Source: Geopseudomonas sagittaria
Lineage (GTDB): Bacteria > Pseudomonadota > Gammaproteobacteria > Pseudomonadales > Pseudomonadaceae
DNA: 64,000 nucleotides
Direction of reading: 5' to 3'
Assembly: GCF_900115715.1 (NCBI RefSeq)
Contig: NZ_FOXM01000001.1
Coordinates: forward strand, 310,001 to 374,000
The position numbers were made by a program, and so were the translations under genes. Below are positions 27,151-35,954 of this stretch, in pieces. The notes beneath the pieces are model-generated. The model did not search any database, was not told the origin of the DNA, and worked only from the letters and a program-made list of their open reading frames with translations. The first letter of the stretch is position 1, and every line of letters begins with the position of its first letter.

Positions 27151-27679
27151 GACGCCGCTCGGCGCTTGGCCGGACCGATCAGGTCGCTGCGCCCATGGCC
27201 CTCAGCGCCTCGCGCAGCAGCGGCCAGTTCCTCGCGTAGGGTCCCGGCTGGTCGGCGCTGGAGTTGATACCCTTTGGGTCCTCCCCGGCCAGGCGACGGC
27301 CGGGAGGCCTCTGGCCGCCCAACTGTTCAAAAAACAGCCAATCGCGTAAAGCCCCCACCACATCAGGCCTGCAGCCATCGCCGCACAAGTTGTCCACAGA
27401 CTGCCGCACCGAAACTGTGTTCAGTCGCGCGAGCCCTCCTGCAGTGACCGCTCGAAATTTGCGCAAGCGCCGGAAGACCGCGCCACGCCTGGCACGCAGG
27501 CGGCTGCCAACAAGTTATTCACAGCCCCGCCCACTGCCCATGTGTACAACTTCCGCAACCGTCCTGCGGACAACCACGCAGGGCGAATGCGGACACTTTC
27601 GCGTCGAACCTGGACAGTTGTTCCGCGCCGCCGCCACCGACAATCAGCGCAACCCGCGTCATCGGTTAAGGAGTCCGTC
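27151..27679 (+). other. 529-nt non-coding stretch at left edge of the catabolic block
   Basis: It holds a short relic of ygiQ (27164-27230) and then no recognisable gene. Two near-identical 15-nt direct repeats of the form ACAAGTTRTYCACAG occur at about 27385-27399 and 27510-27524; both contain DnaA-box-like nonamers. A third similar nonamer in inverse orientation is at 27541-27549. The last part (TAAGGAG) is the ribosome-binding site of the serine dehydratase gene. Confidence 0.6.
27164..27230 (-). pseudogene. Orphan fragment of ygiQ (direct repeat of 45329-45396)
   Basis: 67 nt match the intact ygiQ gene at 45329-45396 with one substitution and one 1-nt gap, in the same orientation; similarity fades over the next few bases. 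In the minus frame the start of it reads [13 protein letters not shown], against [13 protein letters not shown] in the intact protein. The 1-nt gap breaks the ygiQ frame. There is no other part of ygiQ here, so this is a relic. Confidence 0.85.
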
Positions 27680-29056
27680 ATGGCCATCAGCGTGTTCGAC
27701 CTGTTCAAGATCGGTATCGGCCCTTCCAGCTCGCATACCGTCGGCCCCATGCGCGCCGCCGCCCTGTTCATCGGCGCCCTGCGCGAGCGCCGCCTGCTCG
27801 AGCGCATCACCCGCATCGAGGTGCGCCTGTACGGCTCGCTGTCCGCCACCGGCGTCGGCCACGGCAGCGACCGCGCGGTGATCATGGGCCTGATGGGCGA
27901 ATGGCCCGATCTCATCGACCCCGCCAGCATCGCCCCGCGCATCGACGAACTGCACACCTCCGGCGAGCTGCTGCTCGGCGGCCAGCAGCCGGTGCCCTTC
28001 GACTGGGCGCGCGACATGCGCCTGCTCGACGAGAACCTGCCCTACCATCCCAACGCCATGACCCTGATCGCCTGGGGCGAGGACCGCGAGCTGCGCCAGG
28101 ACACCTACTACTCGGTGGGCGGCGGTTTCGTGGTCGATGCCGAACAGGCCGCCGCCGGACAGCTCGATCAGGACCATTCGGTGCTGCCCTACGACTTCTC
28201 CAGCGGCGACGAACTGCTGCGCCTGTGCCGCCAGCACGGCCTGCGCGTTTCCGAACTGATGCTGGCCAACGAGAAGGTCTGGCGCAGCGAGGCCGAGATC
28301 CGCGCCGGCCTGCTCAAGCTGTGGGGCGTGATGCAGGAGTGCGTGGCCAACGGCCTCAAGCACGACGGTCTGCTCCCCGGCGGTCTCAAGGTACAGCGCC
28401 GCGCCGCGCGCCTGCACCGCAGCCTGCAGGAGATCGGCAAGCCCAACGTGATCGGCTCGACCCTGTCGGCGATGGAGTGGGTCAATCTGTACGCCCTGGC
28501 GGTCAACGAGGAGAACGCCGCCGGCGGGCGCATGGTCACCGCGCCCACCAACGGCGCGGCGGGGATCATCCCGGCGGTGCTGCATTACTACATGCGTTTC
28601 AACCCCGAGGCATGCGAGGACGACGTGGTCGACTACCTGCTCGCTGCAGCGGCAGTGGGCATCCTGTGCAAGAAGAACGCCTCGATCTCCGGTGCCGAGG
28701 TCGGCTGCCAGGGCGAGGTCGGTTCGGCCTGCGCGATGGCCGCGGCCGGTCTCGCCGAGGTGCTCGGCGCCACGCCGGGGCAGCTGGAGAACGCCGCCGA
28801 GATCGGGCTCGAGCACAACCTCGGGCTGACCTGCGACCCGGTCGGCGGCCTGGTGCAGATACCGTGCATCGAGCGCAACGCCATCGCCGCGGTGAAGGCA
28901 ATCAACGCGGCGCAGATGGCCCTGCGCGGCGACGGCGAGCACTTCATCTCACTGGACCGGGTGATCCGCACCATGCGCGACACCGGCGCCGACATGCACG
29001 ACAAGTACAAGGAAACCTCTCGCGGCGGCCTGGCGGTCAGCGCCATCGAGTGTTGA
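27680..29056 (+). CDS. sdaB: L-serine ammonia-lyase (iron-sulfur type)
   Basis: A single-chain L-serine dehydratase of 458 residues that converts serine to pyruvate and ammonia. The N-terminal beta domain begins with [19 protein letters not shown]. The C-terminal alpha domain carries the [4Fe-4S] cysteines at C343, C385 and C396, at the same numbers as I recall for E. coli Sda[19 protein letters not shown] and [18 protein letters not shown] are family blocks. TAAGGAG precedes the ATG at 27680. In this block it would drain serine made by GlyA from sarcosine-derived glycine. P. aeruginosa also places an sdaB next to a GbdR-type regulator. Confidence 0.95.
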   Translation: MAISVFDLFKIGIGPSSSHTVGPMRAAALFIGALRERRLLERITRIEVRLYGSLSATGVGHGSDRAVIMGLMGEWPDLIDPASIAPRIDELHTSGELLLGGQQPVPFDWARDMRLLDENLPYHPNAMTLIAWGEDRELRQDTYYSVGGGFVVDAEQAAAGQLDQDHSVLPYDFSSGDELLRLCRQHGLRVSELMLANEKVWRSEAEIRAGLLKLWGVMQECVANGLKHDGLLPGGLKVQRRAARLHRSLQEIGKPNVIGSTLSAMEWVNLYALAVNEENAAGGRMVTAPTNGAAGIIPAVLHYYMRFNPEACEDDVVDYLLAAAAVGILCKKNASISGAEVGCQGEVGSACAMAAAGLAEVLGATPGQLENAAEIGLEHNLGLTCDPVGGLVQIPCIERNAIAAVKAINAAQMALRGDGEHFISLDRVIRTMRDTGADMHDKYKETSRGGLAVSAIEC

Positions 29057-29088
29057 TAGCCGCGCCCCATTTCCGGAGAACCGCCCCC

Positions 29089-30090
29089 ATGACCGCCATG
29101 CCAAACCGGGCGTCCGAGCCACGCCCCCTGGAGTCCATCGCCTTCCTGCTGGTCGAGCACTTCAGCCTGGTCGCCCTGGCGGCAGCGGTCGAGCCGCTGC
29201 GAATGGCCAACCAGCTGAGCGGCCGCGGCCTGTTCCGCTGGCACACCCTGACCCTCGACGGCCGCCCGGTGCGCGCCAGCAACGGCATGCTGGTTTCCCC
29301 GGACGGCACCGCGCGCGGCCAGGCCGCGGCGGATGCCCTTATCCTCTGCGGCGGCGAGGGCGCGAGCGGGCACGACGACCCGGCGCACGCCCGCCTGCTG
29401 CGCGAGCAGGCCGCCCGCGGCGTGCACCTCGGTGCACTCGGCACGGGCAACTGGACGCTGGCGCACGCCGGCCTGCTCGACGGCTACCACTGCAGCAGCT
29501 GGGAGTGCCGGCCGGACCTGCACAAGGACTTCCCGGCCATCTCCCTCAGCCCGCGACACTTCGTCCTCGACCGCGACCGCTACACCGCGGCAGGCGGCAC
29601 CGCCGGGCAGGCGATGATGCTGCAGCTGATCGGCCGCAGCCACGGCGCCGAGCTGATGGCGGCGATCGACGAAACCCTGGCCTTCGCCCACCTGCCTGCC
29701 GAGCCGGCTGACCGACGCCTGGCGCCGGTGCGGCTGCGCGGCACCGGTCATCCCAAGCTCGCGGTAGTGATCCCGCTGATGGAGCACAACCTCGAGAAAC
29801 CCATCGAACTCGAGCTGTTGGCCGGTTACATCGCGTTGTCGCGGCGCCAGCTGGAGCGGCTGTTCCAGAAACACCTGAACTGCTCGCCGTCGCGCTACTA
29901 CCTCAAGCTGCGCCTGCTGCGTGCCCGCCAGCTGCTCAAGCAGACCGACCAGCCCATCATCGCGGTGGCCCGCAGCTGCGGATTCCTGTCGGCGCAGAGC
30001 TTTTCGCGCTGCTATCGCGAGCACTTCGGCATCCCGCCCAGCACCGAGCGCCCGACCAGTCCGCACGCGGACCACCCGCTCCTGCACTGA
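29089..30090 (+). CDS. GbdR-like AraC regulator with altered GATase1 domain
   Basis: A 333-residue transcription factor with an N-terminal DJ-1/PfpI (GATase1-like) sensor domain and a C-terminal AraC/XylS double HTH ([22 protein letters not shown], then [21 protein letters not shown]). The C-terminal half resembles GbdR, the glycine-betaine/dimethylglycine regulator. The sensor pocket differs: where the second regulator in this block has GICTGSH and LHWE, this protein reads GALGTGNW and SSWE, so the usual Cys and His are missing. It follows sdaB by 32 nt and precedes a strong terminator. Ligand unknown; creatine or sarcosine is a guess from context. Confidence 0.85.
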   Translation: MTAMPNRASEPRPLESIAFLLVEHFSLVALAAAVEPLRMANQLSGRGLFRWHTLTLDGRPVRASNGMLVSPDGTARGQAAADALILCGGEGASGHDDPAHARLLREQAARGVHLGALGTGNWTLAHAGLLDGYHCSSWECRPDLHKDFPAISLSPRHFVLDRDRYTAAGGTAGQAMMLQLIGRSHGAELMAAIDETLAFAHLPAEPADRRLAPVRLRGTGHPKLAVVIPLMEHNLEKPIELELLAGYIALSRRQLERLFQKHLNCSPSRYYLKLRLLRARQLLKQTDQPIIAVARSCGFLSAQSFSRCYREHFGIPPSTERPTSPHADHPLLH

Positions 30091-30111
30091 TCCCGCGTTC
30101 ACCCACCCTCG

Positions 30112-30149
30112 GGCCCGCCCGTGCAGACCGCACGGTCCGGGCCTTTTTT
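30112..30149 (+). terminator. Intrinsic terminator after AraC-type regulator
   Basis: A GC-rich hairpin with arms GGCCCGCCCGTGC and GCACGGTCCGGGCC (one bulged T) is followed by six T residues. It separates the sdaB-regulator pair from the creatinase gene. Confidence 0.85.
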
Positions 30150-30322
30150 GCAGCGCGCGCCCCGCCCCGGCAGGAAGCCGTGCGGACGTCGCAAGCAACA
30201 CACCGCTCATCTCGTGGCGAGGGTGCCCTTCACGGCGCCCTCCCCCGGGGCTATACCGACGGCCATTTTTCCGACGCCACGCGAGCCCCGCGGGGAAAGT
30301 TGACCCGCCGGCCAACGACAGC

Positions 30323-30358
30323 GGATCCGATCAACTTCAGGTCGGAAACGTGCAAAAA
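30323..30358 (+). promoter_or_regulatory. Copy A of 36-nt conserved upstream element (creatinase)
   Basis: This element matches 33343-33378, upstream of creatininase, at 30 of 36 positions. Both begin with GGATCC and end with the same TGCAAAAA; the core here is GTCGGAAACGTGCAAAAA. It is 86 nt before the creatinase ATG. Its placement suggests an operator for one of the two AraC-type regulators. Confidence 0.55.
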
Positions 30359-30444
30359 CCAACCGGTTGGCTCTGTTGCAATGCAATCCAACGGCACGCC
30401 AGAACCGGCGCGTCGTCCACACAACGATCACAAGGATTCACGCC

Positions 30445-31656
30445 ATGCAGATGCCCAAAACCATCCGGATCCGGAACGGCGAAAAGGTCAAGTCGACGTT
30501 CTCCGCCCAGGAATACGCCAACCGCCAGGCCAAGCTGCGCGCCCATCTGGCGGCGGAAAACCTCGACGCGGCGATCTTCACCTCGTACCACAACATCAAC
30601 TACTACAGCGACTTCCTGTACTGCTCGTTCGGCCGCCCCTACGCCCTGGTGGTGACCCAGGACGACGTGGTGACCATCAGCGCCAACATCGACGGCGGCC
30701 AGCCGTGGCGCCGCACCCAGGGCACCGACAACATCGTCTACACCGACTGGCAGCGCGACAACTACTTCGTCGCCATCCAGCAGGCGCTGCCCAAGGCACG
30801 GCGCATCGGCATCGAGTTCGACCACCTGAACCTGCAGAACCGCGACAAGCTGGCCGCCCGCTATCCGGAAGCCGAGCTGGTCGACGTCGCCGCACCGTGC
30901 ATGCGCATGCGCATGATCAAGTCCGCCGAGGAACACGTGATGATCCGTCACGGCGCGCGCATCGCCGACATCGGCGGCGCCGCGGTGGTCGAGGCGCTGC
31001 GCGACCAGGTGCCGGAATACGAAGTGGCCCTGCACGCCACCCAGGCCATGGTCCGCGCCATCGCCGACACCTTCGAGGACGTCGAGCTGATGGACACCTG
31101 GACCTGGTTCCAGTCCGGCATCAACACTGACGGCGCGCACAACCCGGTGACCACCCGCAAGGTGAACAAGGGCGACATCCTCAGCCTGAACTGCTTCCCG
31201 ATGATCGCCGGCTACTACACCGCGCTGGAACGCACCCTGTTCCTCGATCACTGCTCCGACGACCACCTGCGCCTGTGGCTGGCCAACGTCGAGGTACACG
31301 AAGCCGGCCTCAAGCTGATCAAGCCGGGCATGCGCTGCTGCGACATCGCCAAGGAGCTGAACGAGATCTTCCTCAGCCACGACCTGCTGCAGTACCGCAC
31401 CTTCGGCTACGGCCACTCCTTCGGCACCCTCAGCCACTACTACGGCCGCGAGGCCGGGCTGGAACTGCGCGAGGATATCGACACCGTGCTGGAGGCGGGC
31501 ATGGTGGTGTCCATCGAGCCGATGATCATGCTGCCCGAGGGCCTGCCGGGCGCCGGCGGCTACCGCGAGCACGACATCCTGATCGTCACCGAGGACGGCG
31601 CCGAGAACATCACCAAGTTCCCCTACGGTCCGGAGAAAAACATCATCCGCAAGTAA
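30445..31656 (+). CDS. Creatinase (creatine amidinohydrolase)
   Basis: A cytosolic pita-bread-fold hydrolase of 403 residues that splits creatine into sarcosine and urea. It is very close to the P. putida enzyme, with the same length and the same residue numbers: catalytic H232 (AHNP), E262 and E358 (SIEP), and carboxylate-binding R64 and R335. Like that enzyme it belongs to the aminopeptidase P fold but lacks the metal-binding set. The ATG at 30445 gives MQMPKTIRIRNG as in homologues. Downstream lie an MFS carrier and creatininase; its product sarcosine feeds SoxBDAG. Confidence 0.98.
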   Translation: MQMPKTIRIRNGEKVKSTFSAQEYANRQAKLRAHLAAENLDAAIFTSYHNINYYSDFLYCSFGRPYALVVTQDDVVTISANIDGGQPWRRTQGTDNIVYTDWQRDNYFVAIQQALPKARRIGIEFDHLNLQNRDKLAARYPEAELVDVAAPCMRMRMIKSAEEHVMIRHGARIADIGGAAVVEALRDQVPEYEVALHATQAMVRAIADTFEDVELMDTWTWFQSGINTDGAHNPVTTRKVNKGDILSLNCFPMIAGYYTALERTLFLDHCSDDHLRLWLANVEVHEAGLKLIKPGMRCCDIAKELNEIFLSHDLLQYRTFGYGHSFGTLSHYYGREAGLELREDIDTVLEAGMVVSIEPMIMLPEGLPGAGGYREHDILIVTEDGAENITKFPYGPEKNIIRK

Positions 31657-31995
31657 CCCGCAGAAGAGGCGGGCGCCAGGGTCGGCCTGTCGCCCCGCCA
31701 TTACGACCGGCTCAGTCCGGCCGTCTGCGCCCCCCCAGAAGGAGGATACAGAACGACACTCAGCGGCGACCGCCAGGGCCAGGCCCGGCGTCCTCCGCAA
31801 CACATGAACTACCAGCTGCCGAACAATCCATTACATAACAACAGAGGTGTGGGCGATGGTCAGGTTAAACTGCAGCACTCTCCGCCACGGAGAGCGCCGC
31901 GCGACATGTGCAGTGAACGAGCAGGGTGACCCGAGGCGGCCACCAGTTGAGACGACAGGGATCGAAACGGGTCAGCCGACCTGCGGAGGTGCCCG
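31657..31995 (+). other. 339-nt spacer between creatinase and MFS carrier
   Basis: It holds a short inverted repeat (CTCTCC/GGAGAG, 31879-31895) and a possible 47-codon leader ORF listed separately. I see no recognisable riboswitch and no strong terminator after creatinase. Confidence 0.5.
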
Positions 31996-31999
31996 ATGA
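31856..31999 (+). CDS. Possible 47-aa leader peptide coupled to the MFS gene
   Basis: An ATG at 31856 with AGAGGTG upstream opens a 47-codon frame. Its TGA overlaps the ATG of the MFS gene by 4 nt (ATGA), so ribosomes finishing it could re-initiate on the carrier. The sequence begins MVRLNCSTLRHGERR and is polar, Arg- and Thr-rich, with three Cys. I recognise no family. In GC-rich DNA a frame of this length can occur by chance, so it is only a candidate. Confidence 0.3.
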   Translation: MVRLNCSTLRHGERRATCAVNEQGDPRRPPVETTGIETGQPTCGGAR

Positions 32000-33336
32000 G
32001 CACGCTCAACGATTCCCTGGCCTACGGCCAGCCCAGCCGTAGCGAGACCGCGGCCGAACGCAGCACCCTGCGCCGCGCCGCCACCGCCAGCTTCATGGGC
32101 AACTTCGTCGAATGGTTCGACTACGCCGCCTACGGCTACCTGGCGGCGGTGATCGCGGTGGTGTTCTTCCCGGCGACCGACAAGACCACCGGCCTGCTGG
32201 CCACCTTCGCGGTGTTCGCCATCTCCTTCATCGTCCGCCCGATCGGCGGCATCGTCTGGGGCCACATCGGCGACCGCTACGGCCGGCGCAACGCCCTGTC
32301 GCTGTCGATCCTGATCATGTCCGGCTCGACCTTCTGCATCGCCTTTCTGCCCACCTACGCCCAGGTGGGCATGCTCGCCCCGCTGCTGCTCCTGCTGATC
32401 CGCCTGGTGCAGGGCTTCTCCGCCTCCGGCGAGTACGCCGGCGCGGCGGCCTTCCTCGCCGAGTACGCCCCGGACCGCAAGCGCGGCTTCTACACCTGCC
32501 TGGTGCCGGCCAGCACCGCCGCCGGCCTGCTGTTCGGCTCGCTATTCGCCGCCGGCCTCTACTCCCAGCTCGACAGCGAACAGCTGCACGGCTGGGGCTG
32601 GCGCCTGCCGTTCCTGCTCGCCGCCCCGCTGGGCCTGATCGGCCGCTACATCCGCCTGCATCTGGAGGACACCCCGAAGTTCCGCGAGATGGAAAAGGCC
32701 CTGGAGCACAAGGCGACCAAGCACAGGGCGCCGATCGGCGAGCTGCTCGGCGTGTACCGCAAGCGCGTGCTGGTGGCCATCGGCGTCACCTGCCTCAACG
32801 CGGTGGCCTTCTACCTGATCCTCAGCTACATGCCCACCTACCTGTCCACCGAGATGGGCATGACCGAGACCGACTCGTTCCTCGCCTCCACGGTGTCGCT
32901 GGCCACCTACATCGTCTTCATCTTCCTGATGGGCATGCTGTCCGATCGCTTCGGCCGCAAGACCATGCTGATCGCCGCCTCGCTGCTGTTCCTCGCCATC
33001 ACTGTGCCACTGTTCAGCGCGCTGGAGGGCCAGACCTTCGCCTTCATCCTGCTGATCCAGATCGCCTTCGGCCTGATGCTGGCGATGAACGACGGCACCC
33101 TGCCGTGCTTCCTCGCCGAGGTGTTCCCCACCCGCGTGCGCTACAGCGGCTTCGCCTTCAGCTTCAACACCGCCAACGCACTGTTCGGCGGCACCGCGCC
33201 GTTCATCGCCACCTGGCTGATCAGCCAGACCGGCGACAAGCTGGCGCCGGCCTGGATGCTGGTAGCCGCCGCGGGGGTGGCGCTGCTGGCGATGCTGTGC
33301 ATCCGCGAGACCGCCCACCAGGCGCTGAGCGACTGA
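31996..33336 (+). CDS. MHS-family MFS carrier, probable creatine/betaine-type symporter
   Basis: A 446-residue major facilitator with twelve predicted helices, of the metabolite:H+ symporter (ProP/KgtP-like) family. NFVEWFDYAAYGYLA in the first helix, RPIGGIVWGHIGDRYGRR (the MFS loop motif) and LIRLVQGFSASGEYAGAA are family marks. LGMLSDRFGRKTM-like sequence repeats in the second half. GGAGGT precedes the ATG at proper spacing. Position between creatinase and creatininase suggests uptake of creatine or a related quaternary or guanidino compound; that is an inference from context. Confidence 0.85.
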   Translation: MSTLNDSLAYGQPSRSETAAERSTLRRAATASFMGNFVEWFDYAAYGYLAAVIAVVFFPATDKTTGLLATFAVFAISFIVRPIGGIVWGHIGDRYGRRNALSLSILIMSGSTFCIAFLPTYAQVGMLAPLLLLLIRLVQGFSASGEYAGAAAFLAEYAPDRKRGFYTCLVPASTAAGLLFGSLFAAGLYSQLDSEQLHGWGWRLPFLLAAPLGLIGRYIRLHLEDTPKFREMEKALEHKATKHRAPIGELLGVYRKRVLVAIGVTCLNAVAFYLILSYMPTYLSTEMGMTETDSFLASTVSLATYIVFIFLMGMLSDRFGRKTMLIAASLLFLAITVPLFSALEGQTFAFILLIQIAFGLMLAMNDGTLPCFLAEVFPTRVRYSGFAFSFNTANALFGGTAPFIATWLISQTGDKLAPAWMLVAAAGVALLAMLCIRETAHQALSD

Positions 33337-33342
33337 AACACG

Positions 33343-33378
33343 GGATCCTGCCAACTTCGGGTCGGATTCGTGCAAAAA
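33343..33378 (+). promoter_or_regulatory. Copy B of 36-nt conserved upstream element (creatininase)
   Basis: A second copy of the element at 30323-30358, starting just 7 nt after the MFS stop and 126 nt before the creatininase ATG. Its core is GTCGGATTCGTGCAAAAA. The six differences cluster in three short patches, as expected of a duplicated operator under selection. Confidence 0.55.
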
Positions 33379-33503
33379 AACTTAACCGATATCTGCTATC
33401 AGGTGCGCAGCCACGCAGCGTGGCTCCCTCCGGAGCCTGCGCTGCCCTGCGAACAAAGGACACGGGCCCGGCCTCGGGCCTGTCCGCTCCATGGAGAACA
33501 ACA

Positions 33504-34280
33504 ATGAGCAAGAGCGTTTTCGTTGGCGAACTGACCTGGAAGGAATACGAAGCGCAGGTCGCCCAAGGTGACTGCGTGCTGATGCTGCCGGTCGGCGCCT
33601 TGGAACAGCATGGCCACCACATGTGCATGAACGTCGACGTGCTGCTGCCCACCGCGGTCTGCCAGCGGGTCGCCGAGCACATCGGCGCCCTGGTGCTGCC
33701 CGGCCTGCAGTACGGCTACAAGTCGCAGCAGAAGTCCGGCGGCGGCAACCACTTCCCCGGCACCACCAGCCTGGACGGCGCCACCCTGACCGGCACGGTG
33801 CAGGACATCATCCGCGAACTGGCCCGCCATGGCGCGCGGCGCCTGGTGCTGATGAACGGCCACTACGAGAACTCGATGTTCATCGTCGAGGGCATCGACC
33901 TGGCCCTGCGCGAGTTGCGCTACGCCGGCATCCACGACTTCAAGGTGGTGGTGCTGTCCTACTGGGACTTCGTCAAGGACCCGGCGGTGATCGAGCAGCT
34001 CTACCCCGAGGGCTTCCTCGGCTGGGACATCGAGCACGGCGGCGTCTTCGAGACCTCGCTGATGCTCGCCCTCTACCCCGGCCTGGTGCACCTGGACAAG
34101 GTGGTCGACCACCCGCCCGCCACCTTCCCGCCCTACGACGTCTTCCCGGTCGACCCGGCGCGCACGCCGGCGGCGGGCACCCTGTCGTCGGCGAAGACCG
34201 CCAGCCGGGAAAAGGGCGAACTGATCCTCGAGGTGTGCGTCAGCGGCATCGCCGAGGCCATCCGCCAGGAGTTCCCGTAA
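33504..34280 (+). CDS. crnA: Creatininase (creatinine amidohydrolase)
   Basis: A cytosolic binuclear-metal amidohydrolase of 258 residues that interconverts creatinine and creatine. It is very close to the P. putida enzyme, and the functional residues fall on the same numbers: E34, H36, D45, H120 and E122 for the metals, W154 and W174 over the active site, and E177-H178. It opens with MSKSVFVGELTWKEYE. Together with creatinase it gives creatinine to sarcosine plus urea. The next gene, 104 nt on, is an NCS1 permease likely to import the substrate. Confidence 0.98.
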   Translation: MSKSVFVGELTWKEYEAQVAQGDCVLMLPVGALEQHGHHMCMNVDVLLPTAVCQRVAEHIGALVLPGLQYGYKSQQKSGGGNHFPGTTSLDGATLTGTVQDIIRELARHGARRLVLMNGHYENSMFIVEGIDLALRELRYAGIHDFKVVVLSYWDFVKDPAVIEQLYPEGFLGWDIEHGGVFETSLMLALYPGLVHLDKVVDHPPATFPPYDVFPVDPARTPAAGTLSSAKTASREKGELILEVCVSGIAEAIRQEFP

Positions 34281-34384
34281 ACCAACCGCGCCCGAGGCGC
34301 GCCAAGCCTCGCCCTGAACTGCCGATCAGCGACTTCAACAACAAATACAAAAGGATCCGCGCGATCCGAGAGGAAGTTTCCGCC

Positions 34385-35779
34385 ATGTCGAATTCAGACG
34401 CACACAAAGAGTACGGTCTCAGCAAGATAGCCCCGCACGAACGCAGCTATGGCTTCGTCGACACGGTCTGGCTCTGGTTCGGCTCGGGAGTCAACACCGG
34501 ATCCTGGTTCTTCGGCGGCATGGCCGCGGCGCTGGGCATGATGTTCGTGCTGCAGTACAGCGTGCTGTGGCTGCCGCTGATGATGATTCCCTGGGCGGCG
34601 GTCGCCTACATCGGTTACCGCTACGGCGCCAGCACCGCGGTGGTGGCGCGTCCGTCGCTGGGCACCAAGGGCTCGCGGCTGACCGGCATCGCCCAGTTCC
34701 TGGTGCTGATCGGCTGGCCCAGCGTGAACAGCTTCATCGCCGCCATCTCGCTGAGCCACGTGTTCGGCGCCGCCTTCGACTGGCCGGTGTTCGGCCAGCC
34801 GGGCTCCACGGGACCGATGGTGCTCGGCATCCTGCTGACCGCCGTGGCCCAGGGGGTGATCGCCTTCCTCGGTCATGAGGCGATCCGCTACCTGGAGCGC
34901 ATCGCCGGCTTCCTGCTGCTGGTGCTGGGCGGCTGGGTCACCTACATCGTCCTGTCGAAGTGGAACCTCGAGCAGATCATGGCCTTCCAGGTCCAGAATC
35001 CGACCCACAGCGTGGCCTTCTTCATCGACCTGGCGTTCGGCTTCTCCTGGACCTGGGCGCAGGTGGCGGACTTCTCGCGCTTCGCCAAGACCGGCCGGGC
35101 GGCCACCGTGGGCAGCTGGCTGGGCCTGAACATCGGCCAGGGCTGGTTCATGCTGATCGGCGCGATCGGCACCATCGGCGTCGCCTTGCAGACCGGCAGC
35201 ATCGACCCGAACAACTCCGACCCGAGCTCCACCCTGGCCACCCTCGGCCTGGGCATGGTGTCCTTCCTGGTGCTGATCTTCGCCACCGTGAGCACCAACG
35301 TCAGCGTGCTTTACGGTTCGGGCATGGGCCTGCTCAGCGCCTTCAAGGGTCTGACGCCGAAGAAGGCCCTGGCGATCATCGTGGTGCTGCAGCTGGCGCT
35401 GTGCTTCGTGCCGATGGCGTTCGACTCGTTCCTGCACTACTTCGAAACCTTCCTCGGCGTGATCGGCGGCCTGTTCATTCCTCTATGGACCATCATCCTG
35501 ATGGACTACTTTGGCGTGCGCGGCAAGCGTCTTTCCGATGCTGACCTGTTCGCCGAGGCCGGTGGGGCCTACTACGGCAGCACGGGATGGAACGCGGCGG
35601 GGATCACGTCGCTGGTATTGGGCTTTGCGGTGTACTTCGTCCTGGCCCACGTCTTCAAGGATGTTGCCGCCCAGACTACCGCGAGCATCCCGGCGATCCT
35701 GGTGTCTGGCTTGGCCTACGCGCTGCTGGTGAAGAAGCCTGCCGTGGCGCTTAGCGCGAGTTTCGAGCGAGGCGCCTGA
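34385..35779 (+). CDS. NCS1-family (cytosine-permease-like) transporter, probable creatinine importer
   Basis: A 464-residue inner-membrane protein with about twelve helices of the nucleobase:cation-symport-1 family. WLWFGSGVNTGSWFFGGMAA in the first helix, the RPSLGTKGSRLTGIAQFLVLIGW segment and FSWTWAQVADFSRFAK are family blocks. Creatinine is a small imidazolone similar in shape to NCS1 substrates. The gene follows creatininase and is closed by a terminator. Substrate choice is inferred from context only. A GAGAGGAAG ribosome-binding site lies before the ATG. Confidence 0.85.
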   Translation: MSNSDAHKEYGLSKIAPHERSYGFVDTVWLWFGSGVNTGSWFFGGMAAALGMMFVLQYSVLWLPLMMIPWAAVAYIGYRYGASTAVVARPSLGTKGSRLTGIAQFLVLIGWPSVNSFIAAISLSHVFGAAFDWPVFGQPGSTGPMVLGILLTAVAQGVIAFLGHEAIRYLERIAGFLLLVLGGWVTYIVLSKWNLEQIMAFQVQNPTHSVAFFIDLAFGFSWTWAQVADFSRFAKTGRAATVGSWLGLNIGQGWFMLIGAIGTIGVALQTGSIDPNNSDPSSTLATLGLGMVSFLVLIFATVSTNVSVLYGSGMGLLSAFKGLTPKKALAIIVVLQLALCFVPMAFDSFLHYFETFLGVIGGLFIPLWTIILMDYFGVRGKRLSDADLFAEAGGAYYGSTGWNAAGITSLVLGFAVYFVLAHVFKDVAAQTTASIPAILVSGLAYALLVKKPAVALSASFERGA

Positions 35780-35805
35780 CAGGCCCGCGATCTCGATGCT
35801 GAAGC

Positions 35806-35840
35806 ATGCCGCCCCCTGAGAAGGGGGCGGCATCGTTGTT
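35806..35840 (+). terminator. Intrinsic terminator after NCS1 permease
   Basis: A 12-bp perfect stem (35806-35817 / 35822-35833) with a GAGA loop is followed by CGTTGTTTT. It closes the creatinine gene unit before the convergent regulator. Confidence 0.85.
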
Positions 35841-35954
35841 TTCAGGGGACATGGGCCGCGGTTGGCCCCATTGGCTTTGCAGGTGCGCTGTCGGCGCTGG
35901 TTGGTCGGCGCGGTGCCCACTGATGGCCATCACGAAGGGCTACGCGGCTGCCCC

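Larger units (their letters stand above)
30091..30444 (+). other. 354-nt leader and promoter region of creatinase
   Basis: No gene is seen. The first 60 nt hold the terminator of the regulator gene. Further on lie the 36-nt element at 30323-30358 and, just after it, a CCAACCGGTTGG palindrome (30359-30370). The latter half is the untranslated leader of the creatinase gene. Confidence 0.55.

Noticed and set aside
27323-27337. CTGTTCAAAAAACAG looked like a LexA box
   Set aside because: The half-sites are 9 nt apart (CTG-N9-CAG) instead of the required 10, and no SOS gene is downstream.
27151-27679. Glycine riboswitch before sdaB (also looked for at 36969-37438 before glyA)
   Set aside because: No tandem aptamer-like GGAGAG...ACC pattern with conserved junctions was found in either leader.
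31870-31995. Guanidine-type riboswitch in the spacer before the MFS carrier, tempting since creatine has a guanidino group
   Set aside because: Only a simple CTCTCC/GGAGAG hairpin is present; the paired ACGR loops or ykkC core are not.
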